From NCBI GenBank assembly GCA_951217055.1, contig OX578286.1, forward strand, positions 1,681,508 through 1,745,507: a DNA stretch of 64,000 bases, given 5' to 3'. The notes under the pieces were generated by a model that saw only the letters and a program-made list of their open reading frames with translations, had not been told where the DNA came from and searched no databases. This DNA comes from Gerris lacustris (taxonomy: Eukaryota; Arthropoda; Insecta; Hemiptera; Gerridae). Positions 37,481 through 50,100 of the stretch are shown piece by piece; positions within the stretch are counted from its first letter, which is position 1; every line of letters starts with the position of its first letter. The translations under genes were made by a program, and so were the position numbers.

Positions 37481-38270
37481 TTTACCTGTGTGTGTGTAAC
37501 TTCAGTAAAGTTGAACTTGGGTTTAGTACTCAGGCTAAGTTCCTTGGTAGCAGCGTAATGCGTCTGAGCGCAACGCTTTCGAAAACGTGCGAGCTTAAAA
37601 ATTTAAATTTTAAATTTAGTACGAGAAAAGATTGTACATTTATATATGAACTACCTGGATACCCGTGCTTCGCTACGGAGTGTTATTTTAATTTTATAAG
37701 TTTATAAACTACCATAAAAACATTCGAGAAACATTTTAATTATTTTACTATGCGAGAATATCTAGATTCTATCCCTCCCACTTATTTCCTCCTCCTCTTT
37801 GATAAGATAATTTGCAAATATCCTAAATTTACCCCCCTCCTAAATGAAAATACGACACAACTGTTAATAACAGCAATTACTGTACTCATTAGGAGCATTT
37901 CAACGATATGCATAATGAAGGGTATTCATTACTTTAATTGGAAATTTAGTACGAGAAAAGATTGTATATTTATATTAATTAAGAAACAATTTTTTGGAAC
38001 GAAGTTCCGTATGGCACGTTCTGGAGCCCGGGAGTGAACCCAAAAAAAGACCAAAATCACCGTCACAAAATCACTGTCACGCAAAAATCGTCACGAAATC
38101 TACCGATGACGATAACTTGAGTAAAAGATCATCGAGTTTGTTGAAATTTGGTACACATGTTCATTTTACCAATGCCCAGGCTAAGTTTGTTGGAAAACGT
38201 TATCCACCCAAGCGTTCACGCGCAACGCTCGCTTGAACGTAAGCTTCAAAAAGACGGGAAAAATGTTATT
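37481..38270 (-). mobile_element. Helitron/Helentron-like family, inverted and rearranged
   Basis: 38120-38260 is the reverse complement of the family section with CGTTGCGCGTGAACGCTTG and CAAATTTCAACAAA. 37530-37600 repeats part of it. Near 37660-37680 a CCGTGCTTCGCTACGG hairpin reads, on the minus strand, hairpin then CCAGGTAG followed by T, close to a Helitron end. The 78-102 codon frames are not genes. Confidence 0.45.
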
Positions 38271-38529
38271 ATGGAAGCCTGTTACTTGACTTGTTTATTT
38301 TTGTTATATGTCAAAATGTCACTTGGTTTTGTAAATATCGAAAATATAATCACGGTCTTGTTAAAAGTAATAATTTCAAGATAAAAAGAACTTTTATCTA
38401 CTCGCGGCAGCAAAATTAAACATTTCTTAACTGTTTTTAGGCTGGAAAGTACTATTTCCCTGATTTGTCATTAAAATATTAAAAACAGGCAGGAAAGTAG
38501 TTAAAACAGTCAGGAAAATACTTTCTCTG

Positions 38530-38559
38530 CCTAGGAAGGGAAATATTTCCCTTCCTAGG
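38530..38559. repeat. 30-bp perfect palindrome
   Basis: CCTAGGAAGGGAAAT is followed directly by its exact reverse complement with no spacer. The symmetry extends to 38526-38563 with a single mismatched pair. Confidence 0.9.
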
Positions 38560-39113
38560 TAGAGATAGTAACAGTGTTTACCACTGCTTGTCATAACCTC
38601 TTATTTTGGCAAGAACAGTTTATACTATTATCTCTATCTTATAACATTATATATTATAGTTAAATAAGTAATATTTAATAATAAATAAACGTTTTAATAA
38701 TAAAATAATTTGTCTATATTTGTAAATTCTGTTAAATAAGTTCAATGATTAGTAGATCTTAAATTAAGAAAATAGTAGAGTCACTGGCTATACTGCAGCG
38801 TCATGTAAACATTGAACATCCATATTATTTTTTATTATTGAAATCTTTCTAGATTAAACTAGCTACTTTTCTTGATTTATCCAAGTTACTTCTTTTCTTT
38901 TAAGCAATAGAAGATATCTTTATCACTTTTATTAATTTTTTAGTAAAAATATAAATAAATATTTTATATTGCGTGCATTATTCATTCAGAAGTTATGTGT
39001 GTTATAAAGGTGTGTTTTGTATTTTGTTGTTATAGATTGAGTTTGCTTTTCACTTATTGTTATTATTCCCAAGTTTCTTATTTGAACATTAATTTTAGTT
39101 AATACATATGTTA

Positions 39114-39168
39114 TTATCTTTATTAATATGACACATAGTTATTAACTATGTTATATTAATAAAGATAA
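39114..39168. repeat. 55-bp inverted repeat
   Basis: 16-bp perfect arms (TTATCTTTATTAATAT at 39114-39129 and its complement at 39153-39168) enclose a second inverted pair, ACATAGTTA/TAACTATGT. Confidence 0.85.
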
Positions 39169-39225
39169 CATTTTAGCAGCTTCATTTTTCTGGCGCAGAA
39201 AAATAGTAGATAAAATATTGTATGC

Positions 39226-39375
39226 AACAAGGCAGCAAAGGAAACATTTCTGCCTCGTTTATTCATTGCCTGCCTCGACTTCGCCTCGGCAGTTAATTAT
39301 CATAGCCTGTCCTCGCCTTCAGCTCGGAGGCTAATCTAATCACTCGTCAGTAAAATTCCATTTTGCTGCCTTGTT
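39226..39375. mobile_element. 150-bp MITE-like element
   Basis: AACAAGGCAGCAAA at 39226-39239 pairs exactly with TTTGCTGCCTTGTT at 39362-39375. The interior holds GCCTCGACTTCGCCTCGGCA and TCCTCGCCTTCAGCTCGGAG, themselves hairpin-forming. No coding capacity; target duplication not clear. Confidence 0.5.
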
Positions 39376-40020
39376 ACATAAATAACTATTTATATACTAC
39401 GTTTTTAAATTTTCTGTTGAATCGTATGTAATGTTGATAATATAATTGTTATTGTTATATAATATATAATGTTAGTGAAAAAAAAAAATAGTTCCGAATT
39501 TCTTTACTTCACATAAATGGCAACCATCTAGAGAGCTGATCTTAAACCTATAAAAGGACAAATCTTTGTACAACGGATCTCCCCAACACCAAATCTAAAC
39601 CGTGCCATTGATATATTTGAAATAATATAAATAATATAATCAATAAATAATATAATCAATATATTTCCTGTTTTGCTGTCATTCAATGTTTATCTCTTAT
39701 TTATAAAAATCACAAATTTGAAACCCGTCAAAATGAAGATTGCGTAAATATGGGACATGGCAAAACAAATAAAATAACTTGCGGATTTTTTCCGAACTAA
39801 CTTTCCATACAGCAAAATTTGCTGAAAACCAATTAAAATCTGCTGAAAGATGGCTAAAAGAATTAAAATAATGCATTGTCATCGTTTTCTGAGATATGCT
39901 AAAAGTTTCAAATGTCTAGCTATTCGGGAAGTTGGTAAGATATCGATTGCCAGATTTTTACCGGACAAACAAACAAACAAACATAAAAGCAAGCTAATAG
40001 AAACGTAGTAAAATTGATCT
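39376..40020. other. Gene-free stretch
   Basis: AT-rich, with no supported gene. The 61-codon minus frame at 39697-39882 has no domain. A short (CAAA)n run lies at about 39966-39982. Confidence 0.4.
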
Positions 40021-40860
40021 GTGCTGACGCTTATTTCAATATATTATGTATATTATTATAATACTGCGTATTTAATCCAAGAACAAATTCTAACTTCATC
40101 TATTTAATGAGAAAAACGACTTTTTTAAATATTTTTTTTAGTAAAACGAACACCGTTCGTTATTTCGTCACTGTTATGAAGTGATAAAGATCGCTAAATT
40201 TATTAAAGTGGATCCAAACGTTTAAAATAAAGAAAACAACGTTTTTACCGATATCTTCCGTTCTAGCGTATAACGACATTAATTAAGCTTCTTACACATT
40301 GTCTAAAGTCATAGGCGTATCTAGGGGAGGGGGCACAGGAGCCGCGTGACCCCCCCCCCCCCCCCCCCGACTGGCCCAGACCCGATAGAGGGAAAAAAAA
40401 TAAATACGCCGTATTTTCATTTTAACACATATTTTCACATCCACCTCATACTAAATTTTACCTCAGAAATGCATAAAAGCGCTGTTTTGAGAGGCAATAT
40501 TTTAAAAATTTTCCCCGGACCCACCACTATAAATCCCCCCCCCCCCTAAATTAACTGCTGTCGACGCCCATGACTTACAGTAAGATATTGTACTACAGTA
40601 AGCATCAGCATACATTTTCTAAGGAATACGTTCTGAAACAGTTGTTATAAGTAGTTCCCTTTTCTTGCGGAGACTACGACTCCCCCCCCCCCCCCCCCCC
40701 CTTATCTAAACTGACTTAGAATGTGCCCGACCTAGCCGCTGGATACGCCACTGTCTAAAGTACAATTGAAACAGACATGTAAAATTTCAACCGGATTTAA
40801 GCAGAAGCTTTAGAGTAGGGAAGAGATATATTTTATAATATTTTAAATTAATTGGCCGGG
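40021..40860 (-). mobile_element. Helitron/Helentron-like family member split by a hAT element
   Basis: On the minus strand, CAAGTTGAAATT-like sequence, CTGTTTCAATTGT, then (after the hAT) AATATCGGTAAAAACGTTG, GCGATCTTTATCACTTCATA and GTTCGTTTTACTAAAA follow the order seen at 34230-34450. The 444 bp hAT interrupts that order exactly. Confidence 0.55.
40310..40753. mobile_element. 444-bp non-autonomous hAT element
   Basis: Ends CATAGGCGTATCTAGG and its near-complement CTGGATACGCCACTG, flanked by the exact 8-bp duplication TCTAAAGT (40302-40309, 40754-40761). It contains several C runs and shares its interior with the fragment at 22712. Non-coding. Confidence 0.85.
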
Positions 40861-41739
40861 TAGGTAGAAAACAGTCCTATTTCAATCCAACATCCTTTAA
40901 CTATAAACTCATCATGATCAACTTTATTCATATATTTAATATATATTTATAGTGAGACGCTTGCTTTAATGATACAAATAATGATTTTCTTTTAATTTTA
41001 CCTTAACTCTGCCAGGTACAAACAGTTGGTTACTTTTAATTTTGTCTCTTTTCTAACTCCGCCATGTATAAGTAGTTAGCAATGTAGCCCGTTCCTACCG
41101 GGTGTCCCACGACACCACGCGTATTTTTTTTTTTAACTACATAACTAATTGTGGTGTACCAGCGACACCTCTATATGAAGTGCGATAAAGTTCAATTTTA
41201 GGCGTAATCGAGAAATAAATTTTAGCTCTACTTCCAACAACTGGTCGACGATTTTGTTTAACATATTAGCGTCTAATTTCCTACAAGAAACCTTAAGTGT
41301 TGTTGTTATGTTCAGGGACAATATTTTTTCATTTGAAGAAGAATTGGTTGAGATTCTGTCCGAATAATTTCACTTCTGGTAACATTCAATCCACCATAAT
41401 TCAAAAACCATTCCCTTGATCTTAAACTTTAATTATACCATTTAAATGTTTATGAAAATCAGCAGTTTTCCCTGAATTCGCGACATTTCTAACATCTCTC
41501 AATTAAGATTAGAAAGCTCTGGATTTCAGAAAATCAACCATAGGGTGGGTCGAAAATTTTTATTTTAGAAATCTAAAAACATGTAGTGATAAAAACTTGA
41601 TTCTATGGTAGAAACAAAAGATACCAAAAGTTGGGCTCATATGAACAACTGCTAGGTCACGCCCCGTCGCTATGAAGTTTGATGTATGTGAAATTCTTAT
41701 ATATGCCAAATTTTTGATCGAACAAAAGGTGTCACCGTG
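40861..41739. other. Gene-free stretch with repeat fragments
   Basis: 41085-41130 holds GTTCCTACCGGGTGTCCCAC, the inverse of the sequence near 32325. The remainder is AT-rich with no gene. Confidence 0.4.
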
Positions 41740-41823
41740 AAAGCATGCGACAGACGGACGGACGGACAGACAGACACACGCAGGAAAATATAAGGGTCCT
41801 TGGTTTTGCCTTCGGACCCTACA
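41740..41823. mobile_element. Lone right end of the GCCTACGGACCCT element family
   Basis: GACGGACGGACGGACAGACA, AGGAAAATATAAGGGTCC and TTTTGCCTTCGGACCCT match 12510-12575 closely. The left end of the family was not found upstream. Confidence 0.55.
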
Positions 41824-41837
41824 ATTATCGGAGGGTT

Positions 41838-42335
41838 ACTTTTAATAACGACGGATTGCATCGTTATTATTTCACAGCAGTACGAGGTTTGGAGGAAAAT
41901 GATCCTGCTCGTCTCATCGAATTTTGCCGGTGGTTGTTAAATACCGATATGGAACAACCCATGAAAGGCCCGATCACAATATCACTAATAACACCAGCCC
42001 ATACGTTGACTCTGAATCTAGTTTGGAATGAAGAACTATGAGTCCTGATAGGGTTTTCATGGGCCTAGTGGTGACGATTATGTGTACTGAACACACCCTC
42101 CCACGAGAGAGTCGATTCATCTATCCACAAAATTTATTTTAGAAAATGATTCTGTCCCATATCGGTATTTAACAACCACCTGCAAAATTCGATACGACGA
42201 GCAGGATAATTTTCTTCCAAACCTTGTACAGATGTGAAATAATAGGGATGCAATCCGTCCTAATTTAAAGTAACACCCCGCGATATTTTTTCTATGCGTG
42301 TGACGGTTGGGTCGATTAAAAAAGGGCAAGAGCCT
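41838..42335 (-). pseudogene. Tc1/mariner (IS630-type) transposase remnant with an inverted partial copy
   Basis: From about 42270 downward on the minus strand, pieces read EFCRWLLNTDMGQNHFL, ILWIDESTLSWEGVFSTHNR, AHENPIRTH and FRVNVWAGVISDIVIGPFMG. These match the order of DDE transposases of the IS630-Tc1-mariner group (DE-containing strand, then N-x-W-x-G). Stops interrupt it. At 41838-41965 the plus strand carries the first part again (GLHRYYFTAVRGLEENDPAR, LIEFCRWLL), so the gene is partly duplicated head to head. The 98-codon plus frame is a chimera of sense and antisense. Confidence 0.6.
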
Positions 42336-42877
42336 GCATTCGCAACGGAGGAAACCATTTTGAGCACACTTTGAATTTTTTAATCTAGTTCTTCGTTCCC
42401 GAGAGTGGTTTTCTTGAATAATTTTTTTAATCTAAATGTCTTAATCTAATGTTTCGTATGCAAAAGTGGATTTCTATTAAAATATTTTATGTCATCAATT
42501 TCCATTTGAAAATAATTTTGTGGATATTTCTCGTTCCATCCAAGCATTTTGGTAGGTTCAGCACCTACTAAAAGATTTTTAAGGTGCATTTTTTTCATTC
42601 AAACTTGAATTTCTCCATGAAATCGATACGGAATCGAAATGTTGATTATATCGTTCGAAAGGGTATTAAAGGTGGAAGTATTTGTGTGATTTGACAATCT
42701 CCAAGATTTTTTCTATAGGAAAATAATGAGGGTTCAAAGAATTTCAGAAAATTTAATCTTTCTGATTTTTGAACGTTTGAACTGTTATTTTTGTGTTTAG
42801 ATAATAATTCAGTTAATCAGTGTTCAGTTAATAATTTAAAAGAAATCAGTTTAGGTCGGTAACACCCTGTACATATA
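42336..42877. other. Gene-free stretch
   Basis: AT-rich. No recognisable gene, repeat boundary or RNA was found. Confidence 0.4.
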
Positions 42878-43130
42878 TTAGCCTTCACCTCGCGCTCAAC
42901 GCGGGGCTATTGCTAGGTATTAGTGGCTATGATTCCTATAAGCATGTAGGACTCATCAAATGAAATGTCTAAATAGTTTTGTTTCCAAAGCCTTCTAGGA
43001 ATATAATAAGGAATATTTTATACATCATTTATTCTATTATTAAGAATATAATACTCTCCAAATCGTAGTTTGGAGTCAATCTATATATTTAAAAAATAGC
43101 AAATTGAAACTAAGTAATATAATAATAAAT
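42878..43130 (-). mobile_element. Helitron-like terminus and inner sequence
   Basis: On the minus strand a GCGTTGAGCGC hairpin is followed by GAGGTGAAGGCTAA and then T, the hairpin-CTRR-T pattern. Inner sequence TTTGTTTCCAAAGCCTTCTA and CTCTCCAAATCGTAGTTTGG match the element at 19931. Confidence 0.5.
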
Positions 43131-43756
43131 AACAATGCTAAATAAGATTTAGTAAATTAGAAAAATAACTTTGTCAAAAATCAATTAGACTGAGATCTCA
43201 TCGAACAATCATCAACCATTGGTGCCTCAATTTAATTACCAGACTATTCTCTCAACACACCAGTCGCACTAGTAAATAATTAATAACTCGAGTTCTAGAA
43301 CAAATTAATAAAATAATAAATACTTCATTTAAAGACCATTAGTTTGAGGTTTAAGCACCCCAATCAGAAATTAAATCGGCAAAAATTTGCGGACGCAATA
43401 CGAGCTCAAAGTAAAATATAAAAATTAGCTCTATTTAAGGTAAAACCGATGGAGGTACGACAAAAAGTCATAGGGCCAAAGTTGTAGATCTTTTAAGATC
43501 AGTTACCGCTGGCGCAATCAGCTTGTCGATACGACTTACCGTTTAGCCACAATAAGCCTCCAAGAAAACTTTTAAGTGTGTCCGCCATCATTAATTTTTT
43601 TAAGGGGGGTGAAAATATTTTTTTTTTAACTTTTCGGATTTTTCAAGTCGGCTTGGGCTTATATCCGACCAAACGCAAAAAACCGCAAGTCTCTAGGTGG
43701 TCTAGAAGGACCCAAACATTTTGATTAGCGCGTCTGTGGGGTTTGGTTGTGGTGGG
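43131..43756. other. Gene-free stretch
   Basis: No supported gene. GATGGAGGTACGACAAAAAG near 43450 resembles part of the ~190 bp satellite unit. The rest is unassigned. Confidence 0.4.
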
Positions 43757-44170
43757 TCAACAGAAACGGTAAATCATAATCTCCTTCACTGTCAACCCAA
43801 GTTTTTTAGGTTATTATTTTTTTATAAAATAATTGTTAATAACTTTGGTTCTACTCAATATTTTTCTATGGGACCAAGCCTACAAATTACACACATGTTT
43901 GCACTCCTCATGAAAAAAAAAAAAAAAATAATCGATTTCGCTTAGCTAGTTTTGCTCCTATAAAGTTTGACTGGGGCGACAGACACACAGACAAGAAAAA
44001 AGGTAAGGCCGGATTCGGTCTTCGGAATGTATATAATGAAAAAGTATCCAACAAATTTTCAATTTACCAATGTACAGACAAAACATTGAAGATAAATTCA
44101 GTAAAATTCTTATTTAAAGAGTTGTATAAATAAATTAGAGTAAAATCAATTAACTGCTGTTAATTGATAT
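43757..44170. repeat. Older, diverged copy of the array's left half
   Basis: Related to 14570-15720 but with visible substitutions. It lacks the whole 0.69 kb inverted-end element, joining a run of A to ATAATCGATTTCGC. It precedes an (AT)n tract and then a near-identical RT part, so the boundary of the recent duplication falls in (AT)n at 44168-44293. Confidence 0.7.
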
Positions 44171-44174
44171 ATTG

Positions 44175-44291
<117 letters not shown>

Positions 44292-44737
44292 TATATTGAA
44301 GTTAATTACCTATATACCGATGCAATATGTCTCCGTTGATCCCAAGTAGATTCTTGCAGATCCAAAGTAGATCCCTGATAACGAGTCTAAACAAAACACA
44401 ACAAGTTAAATGTATAAACTTAGTAAGTACATTAACTTAATCAGGGAAAAGCTCTGATTGATAAAATAATTGGACTGAAAGTGGCTAGTGTATTAAACCA
44501 CACCCTGCCTATATATTGTATAGATATATGTATAAGTACCCAGGTGTCTTATTATCTTATCACTCACTAACACGCTCTCATCTCTCTATCGTTGTACTGT
44601 CATATCAGTGTGTGTGCTTTCGGTGGAAAACACTCAACAAATCGTATGATTTTCTTATCAAATTGATTCTTATAAATATAAAATTATTTTCTGGGTGTGG
44701 CAGTCCCTGATAACTAAACTCCGTTCTGCGTCACAAA

Positions 44738-45573
44738 ACCAACAAGGAACCCTTCAATCGACCAAATGAAAATATCGATAAATAAAGTTTTCTACACAAA
44801 ACAATAAAGCTCCGGGCCAAGATAGAGAACCTAGTGAGAGTTTTAAACATCACAGAGTGCTGGATATCTTAACAAATTTAAAATGGGAGACAATAAACCG
44901 AAAAGTTTTAGCAGAGGAATAATATTTTCCAATTTTCTAAAAAGGCGACAGTGATTTACCAGAAAACAACAGAGGAATTTCGTTCTTGAATGTTGCTGCT
45001 ATACTATATGCAGGACTATTGCAGAATGAAGCGGACGGACCGTCACAACGTTATATGTGAATGGCAAGCTGGGTTCAGGTCAAATTACTCGACCATCGAT
45101 AACATATTTAATTTGACTGGTATCGTGAGTATAGAATTAGAAAAGAAAAGGCAAGGAAATTATACACTTGGAAGGAGCATTCGATAAGGCAAACAGACAG
45201 ACATTATTCTACAAGTTAGGTAAATTAGGAATGTCATCCTCGTTCATATGAAACATCATACAAAAACTTGTATGATGTTACCACATCTTGTGTGTGGCTA
45301 GGAAACGGTTTGACTGTTTTCTTTACTGTGCAAGCAGGGCTACCTCAGGGTTGTCTATTAAGCCCCCAACTTTGTTTCTGTTATGTTAACCATCTCCCAG
45401 CGTGCTTAGATGGAGGAGTATTAATAGGAAATTTAAACAGCAAAGCGTTACTTTTTGCTAGCGATATTATAATCATTTTAGCAGTCACCGCAGTCGCTAC
45501 AGCTATTAACAGCTTAGAGAAGTATAGCAGCAAATAGAGTTTTAAAGTTTATTTGAAAAAAATCTAAAATAAT
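44738..45573 (+). pseudogene. Reverse transcriptase fragment, copy 2
   Basis: Same broken RT as 16289-17124, with the same frameshifts and the FASD lesion. Confidence 0.8.
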
Positions 45574-45878
45574 GATTTTTTCCTGTCTTCGAGTTATGTT
45601 TAACGGAACTATACCGCTTTTTTTAGTTCAAGGTTTTGTAAAACAGGAAAATACAAGAATTTATAAGAAAATGGAGGTAATATCACCAACATTTTTGTTT
45701 TAAGATATATTTAAATTAAATCTTACGTGTTTTTTGGCATTTAACTGTTGTAACACCGGAAAAAAGAAGAATTTATAAATATAACTAGCATTAACCCCGC
45801 GCTCCGTGCGGGGCTCATGCTAGGTAATAGTGGATATTTATCCAAAATATGTAAGCCTAGCAATTAAATGAAATGCCA

Positions 45879-47077
45879 GAATATAGATTTGTTTCCAAAG
45901 CCTTCTAGGGAATATCCCGTCAAGTACTTAGTAGAAACGGTAAATCATTATCTCCTTCACTGTCAACTTAAGTTCTTTAGGTTATTATTTTTTTTATAAA
46001 ATTGTTAATAACTTTGGTTCTACTCAATATTTTTCTATGAGACCAAGCCTACAAATTGCACACATGTTTGCACTCCTCTATGGAAAAAATAAACAGGTCA
46101 AGTGTGTGCTGGTCAGCACACAGCGAGGGTCCGTAGGCCACCCTGTATTGTTTTAGTAGTACCCTATTGATGGTGTTTATTAAAATGCTAAAAAGCTTAC
46201 TTTGAACTATCCTATGGGTCTAATATTCTCAAAACACATAAACAAACTTCTGATAAAGTATTTTTTTGCCACTGAACCGGGCTACAAACATATAAATACA
46301 TCGAAAAGACCATAGTTATAAAAAAACGTATTTTGTCAATAAAAAATAAAATAATATTTTTCTCGAAATTTCCAAGAAGTGGTATCTTTACTTTTGGTCG
46401 AAGAATGTTCAGGAATTTTTTCAGATTATTTGCACTTCACATAAGCGAGATAAGGGGGGGGGGGGGGGGCACGTTTCACATCCACTTCAAACTTGCCTAC
46501 ACTCGCCCTATCAAAGTTATATCCAAAGAATTATATATTTTTGTAATCAGCTCGACGTACCCTTTCATATGATACCCCTCACGGTGTCGAAAAGAAATAA
46601 AAAAGGTTGACCCTTAAGTTTTTTTACCCTAATTCTTTTTTAAAAATATTGTTTTTAAGTCGCTATATTTTTAATATATGTGGGTAGGTACAAGACACAT
46701 ACATGCCAAATTTCAAAGTGATCGGACGAAAGGTGTAGCCGTGAGAGCACGCGACAGGACGGACGGACAGACACACGCAGGAAAATATAAGGGTCCTTGG
46801 TTTTGCCTACGGACCCTAATAATCGATTTCGCTTAGCCAGTTTTAATCCTATAAAGTCTAACTGGGGTGACAGACACACAAGCAAGAAAAGAGGTAAGAC
46901 CGGAGTCGGTCTTCGGAATGTATATAATGAAGAAGTATCCAAAAAAATTTCAATTCACCAATGTACAGACAAAACATTAATTTTACATAATATAGAGAAG
47001 ATAAATGCAGTAAAATTAAAGAGTTGTATTTAAATTAGAGTAAAATCAATTAACTGCTGTTAATTCATATATTCATA

Positions 47078-47124
<47 letters not shown>
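45879..47124. repeat. Array unit left half, copy 2
   Basis: Counterpart of 17430-18703, including the 0.69 kb element (46126-46817) with a G run of 16. The (AT)n tract is shorter (47081-47124). The Helitron-like hairpin end lies just upstream at about 45786-45815. Confidence 0.85.
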
Positions 47125-47128
<4 letters not shown>

Positions 47129-50100
47129 TAATCACCTCTCTTGCGAACACACCTCCCTTGCGGACTGTTCGCTAGAGAGGTGATTATGTCTACAACTCGA
47201 AATCTGTAACTTTTTATTTCTATGTCCTCTAGGGAGGTATTTTTGACTTTTTAAACAACAAATGTACCTCCGTAGCGAACAAAAATATACAGACCTCTCC
47301 AGCGATCAATTTCATTCAAAAACACCTCTTTAGAGACCATACCTCTTTTAAGGCCAAAATTATGTAAAAATAGCTCCGTGGCGACCATACCTCCGTTAAA
47401 GCCAAAATAATATAAAAATACCTCCTAAAAGGCCATTCTTATTTGGAGCCAATTACTTCTTTCTTGATTGCTTCTTATTTAATTATTGTAAAAGTTATTT
47501 TATTCTGAGCTTATGTATGGACAAAAGTATACATTATAGTTGTATACATAGCACAGTAATGTATTGCTTTTCGTTTTACATTGGTATTACATCTATATCT
47601 CTCAATGAACTACTGCAGCCATTAGTTTTTATATTTATGATACTACTAAAAAAACTATTTAATACCTACTATAGCTTTGATCCTAGGTTATTAAAGCATT
47701 CGAGTTTAAGGAAATTTTTGTAACATCCAATTCATTTAATTTTTAAAATTCGGAATTAGTTAATAAATAGTTTTGATAATAAAATTGTTTTTGAGTTAAT
47801 ATAACTGATTACTTTTTAAAACGATTAAAGATTTGTGGTTTAGCTGAAGCAAGGAAAAATAGCTAACTGATTTTTTTCTGCTCCTCAAATCCAATGATTC
47901 TTTTTTTGTTATACATATTAAAAAATCAATTTTTCTTATTTAAGTTTTTGGTAGTTGGTAGTATTCATACTACGGAAAGTTTAAATTTTAATTTAAATCA
48001 AATTATAATTATTATTAACAACGGGAGATAGACAGAGAAAAATAGACTCCAGCGCCGGGACTTGAACCCGCGGACGGGTTCGATTCACTTTTATGATACA
48101 TTTTGTTAATATTTTGAATAATAATTAAATTTACTGACGAAAACTAATCAATAGAAAACACAGGGCTAAGTAATTATGAACTCATATAATCTCATATTAT
48201 GTGAATGTTGTCTGAGTTGTCTCGGACCACGAAAGAAGAGAGGTAGAAAAGACTAACACCGAATAGACCTCGAGTTCAGAGTTCAGACTGACTGGCAGCT
48301 TATTCATTCATTTTTTTTAATAGATATGATAAACTCCTATTTTTTTTTACACTAGCCTTCACCCTTATTACACCCTTTTACACCCCTTCACCCCTATTAG
48401 CGGCTAGGTTTCCTATTGTCATGTAGGCTTAGCAATTAAATGAAATGGATAAATAGTTTTGTTTCCAAGCCTTCTAGGAATAAAATCAAGACTATATTAT
48501 ACATCATTCATTCCCTTACTAAGAATATAATATTCTCCAAATCGTAATTTGGAGTCTATCTATGTATTTACAAAATAGCCAATAGAAACTAATTAATATG
48601 TATAGCAATTAACAAAATAATAAAAAAAAAGGTTGACACGGGGCCGGATTGCATGGCACGCCGAAAATCAAACTCGTCTTGATTGTCATCGCGCCACGCA
48701 CTACAGGCCGAGCTAGGCACGGAGACTTCCACACACTGGCACGTTTCGTCCGATTTTGGCACGGCGTGCTTGCACGCCATGCAATGCACGTGTAGTGTAT
48801 GAGCCGCTTTACAAGACGAGTTTGATTTTCGGCGCGCCATGCCATCCGGCCCCGTGCCAACGTGCTAGTGTGTGGGCCTTTTTCACGCCACGTGCTAAGA
48901 GTGCAACATCTTTTGAGGCAATATTTCGTTCGCTAGCATCAAGAGATTCTTGCTTGTATTTTTTTAAAATGAGTGATACATCCATTTTTCTGTCGCCCGA
49001 TTTCTTGCCGTTGTTTATTGACGCTTATAGAAATCACCCTATTGTTTGTGGCGAGTTAAGTGCAAAGTTATCTTTCTTCTTTAACCAATTTTTAGTCCAT
49101 ATTTGCCTCTTCTTCCGTTTCTCCTTCCTATCTATCTTCATGTATCACGTCAATCTGCTAAAGCTTTATGTTTCGTTACTACAGGCTTATAGTGTACAGG
49201 TCGTGTAAACCAAAAAAAATCACAGTATGAACTCCGACTTCTAGCACGTCACAGAGCGAACTGCATTTTACAGTGTGTGGCGCACGGCGTGCCAAAATAA
49301 AAAAAATGGCACGGCGTGCAATGCATGTGTAGTGTATGGGCCGCTTAAGAGCCGCTTAATAATCAGTTTCTAAATTTATGATCGGTTGATTCATTTATCG
49401 AAATGAATGAATCTGACATTTTCTAATAAAATAAACAATATAAAAATAATAGACAGCCAATTAGTATAGCACATAGCTTCCTCGCATCCTATCATGTACT
49501 TTATTCTTATATTAACATTATCATTATTGTTATATTAGATTATTGTGTAAAAACTATATTAATAGCTTTAGCGATCTTTAACACTTTACAGCGGTGTCGC
49601 TGTTGGTTTTACTAAAAAATTGTATTTGAAAAAATGTCTCATTGAATAGATGAAAAAATGTCTCATTGAATGAAATTTGGCATACTTATTCTTAAAATTC
49701 ATACCCCAAAATAATTATTTTTGCTCTATATTTGGTGTGTCTTTCGTTTTTTTACACGGAAAAAATCTAGTTTACGAGATATTGATGAAAATAAATAAAA
49801 TTAAGATGCATGTATTTTAAATAAAATGTAATGGCAACATTTTGCAAAAAATTTGCCGAAAAAAAAAGTCGAGTTTACATTTTTGTAGCGACACGGTAAG
49901 CTATGTTTATTTACAATATGAAATACCAAGACAAAACAATATTATATTTAATACATTTTTTTGTACGAAACAGGACAATTTTTTTTTTAACAATATAAAT
50001 ATAAATCCTAAGACCTAAAAAAATTTAAACACTTATTGGACAGTTCAAATGAAGTGGGCGATGTGATATTACCGAAATAAATAATCGTATATTTTTTTAT

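Larger units (their letters stand above)
38271..39225. other. Gene-free stretch with two palindromes
   Basis: AT-rich and without a supportable gene. Notable objects are a 30-bp perfect palindrome at 38530-38559 (38526-38563 with one mismatched pair) and a second inverted repeat at 39114-39168. Related GGAAAGTA and CAGGAAA pieces near 38450-38520 suggest a decayed element. Confidence 0.5.

Noticed and set aside
48756..49208. 150-codon frame that looks like a longer gene than its copy-1 counterpart
   Set aside because: It arises because a T run is shorter in copy 2, joining a palindrome-derived frame to the MADF fragment.
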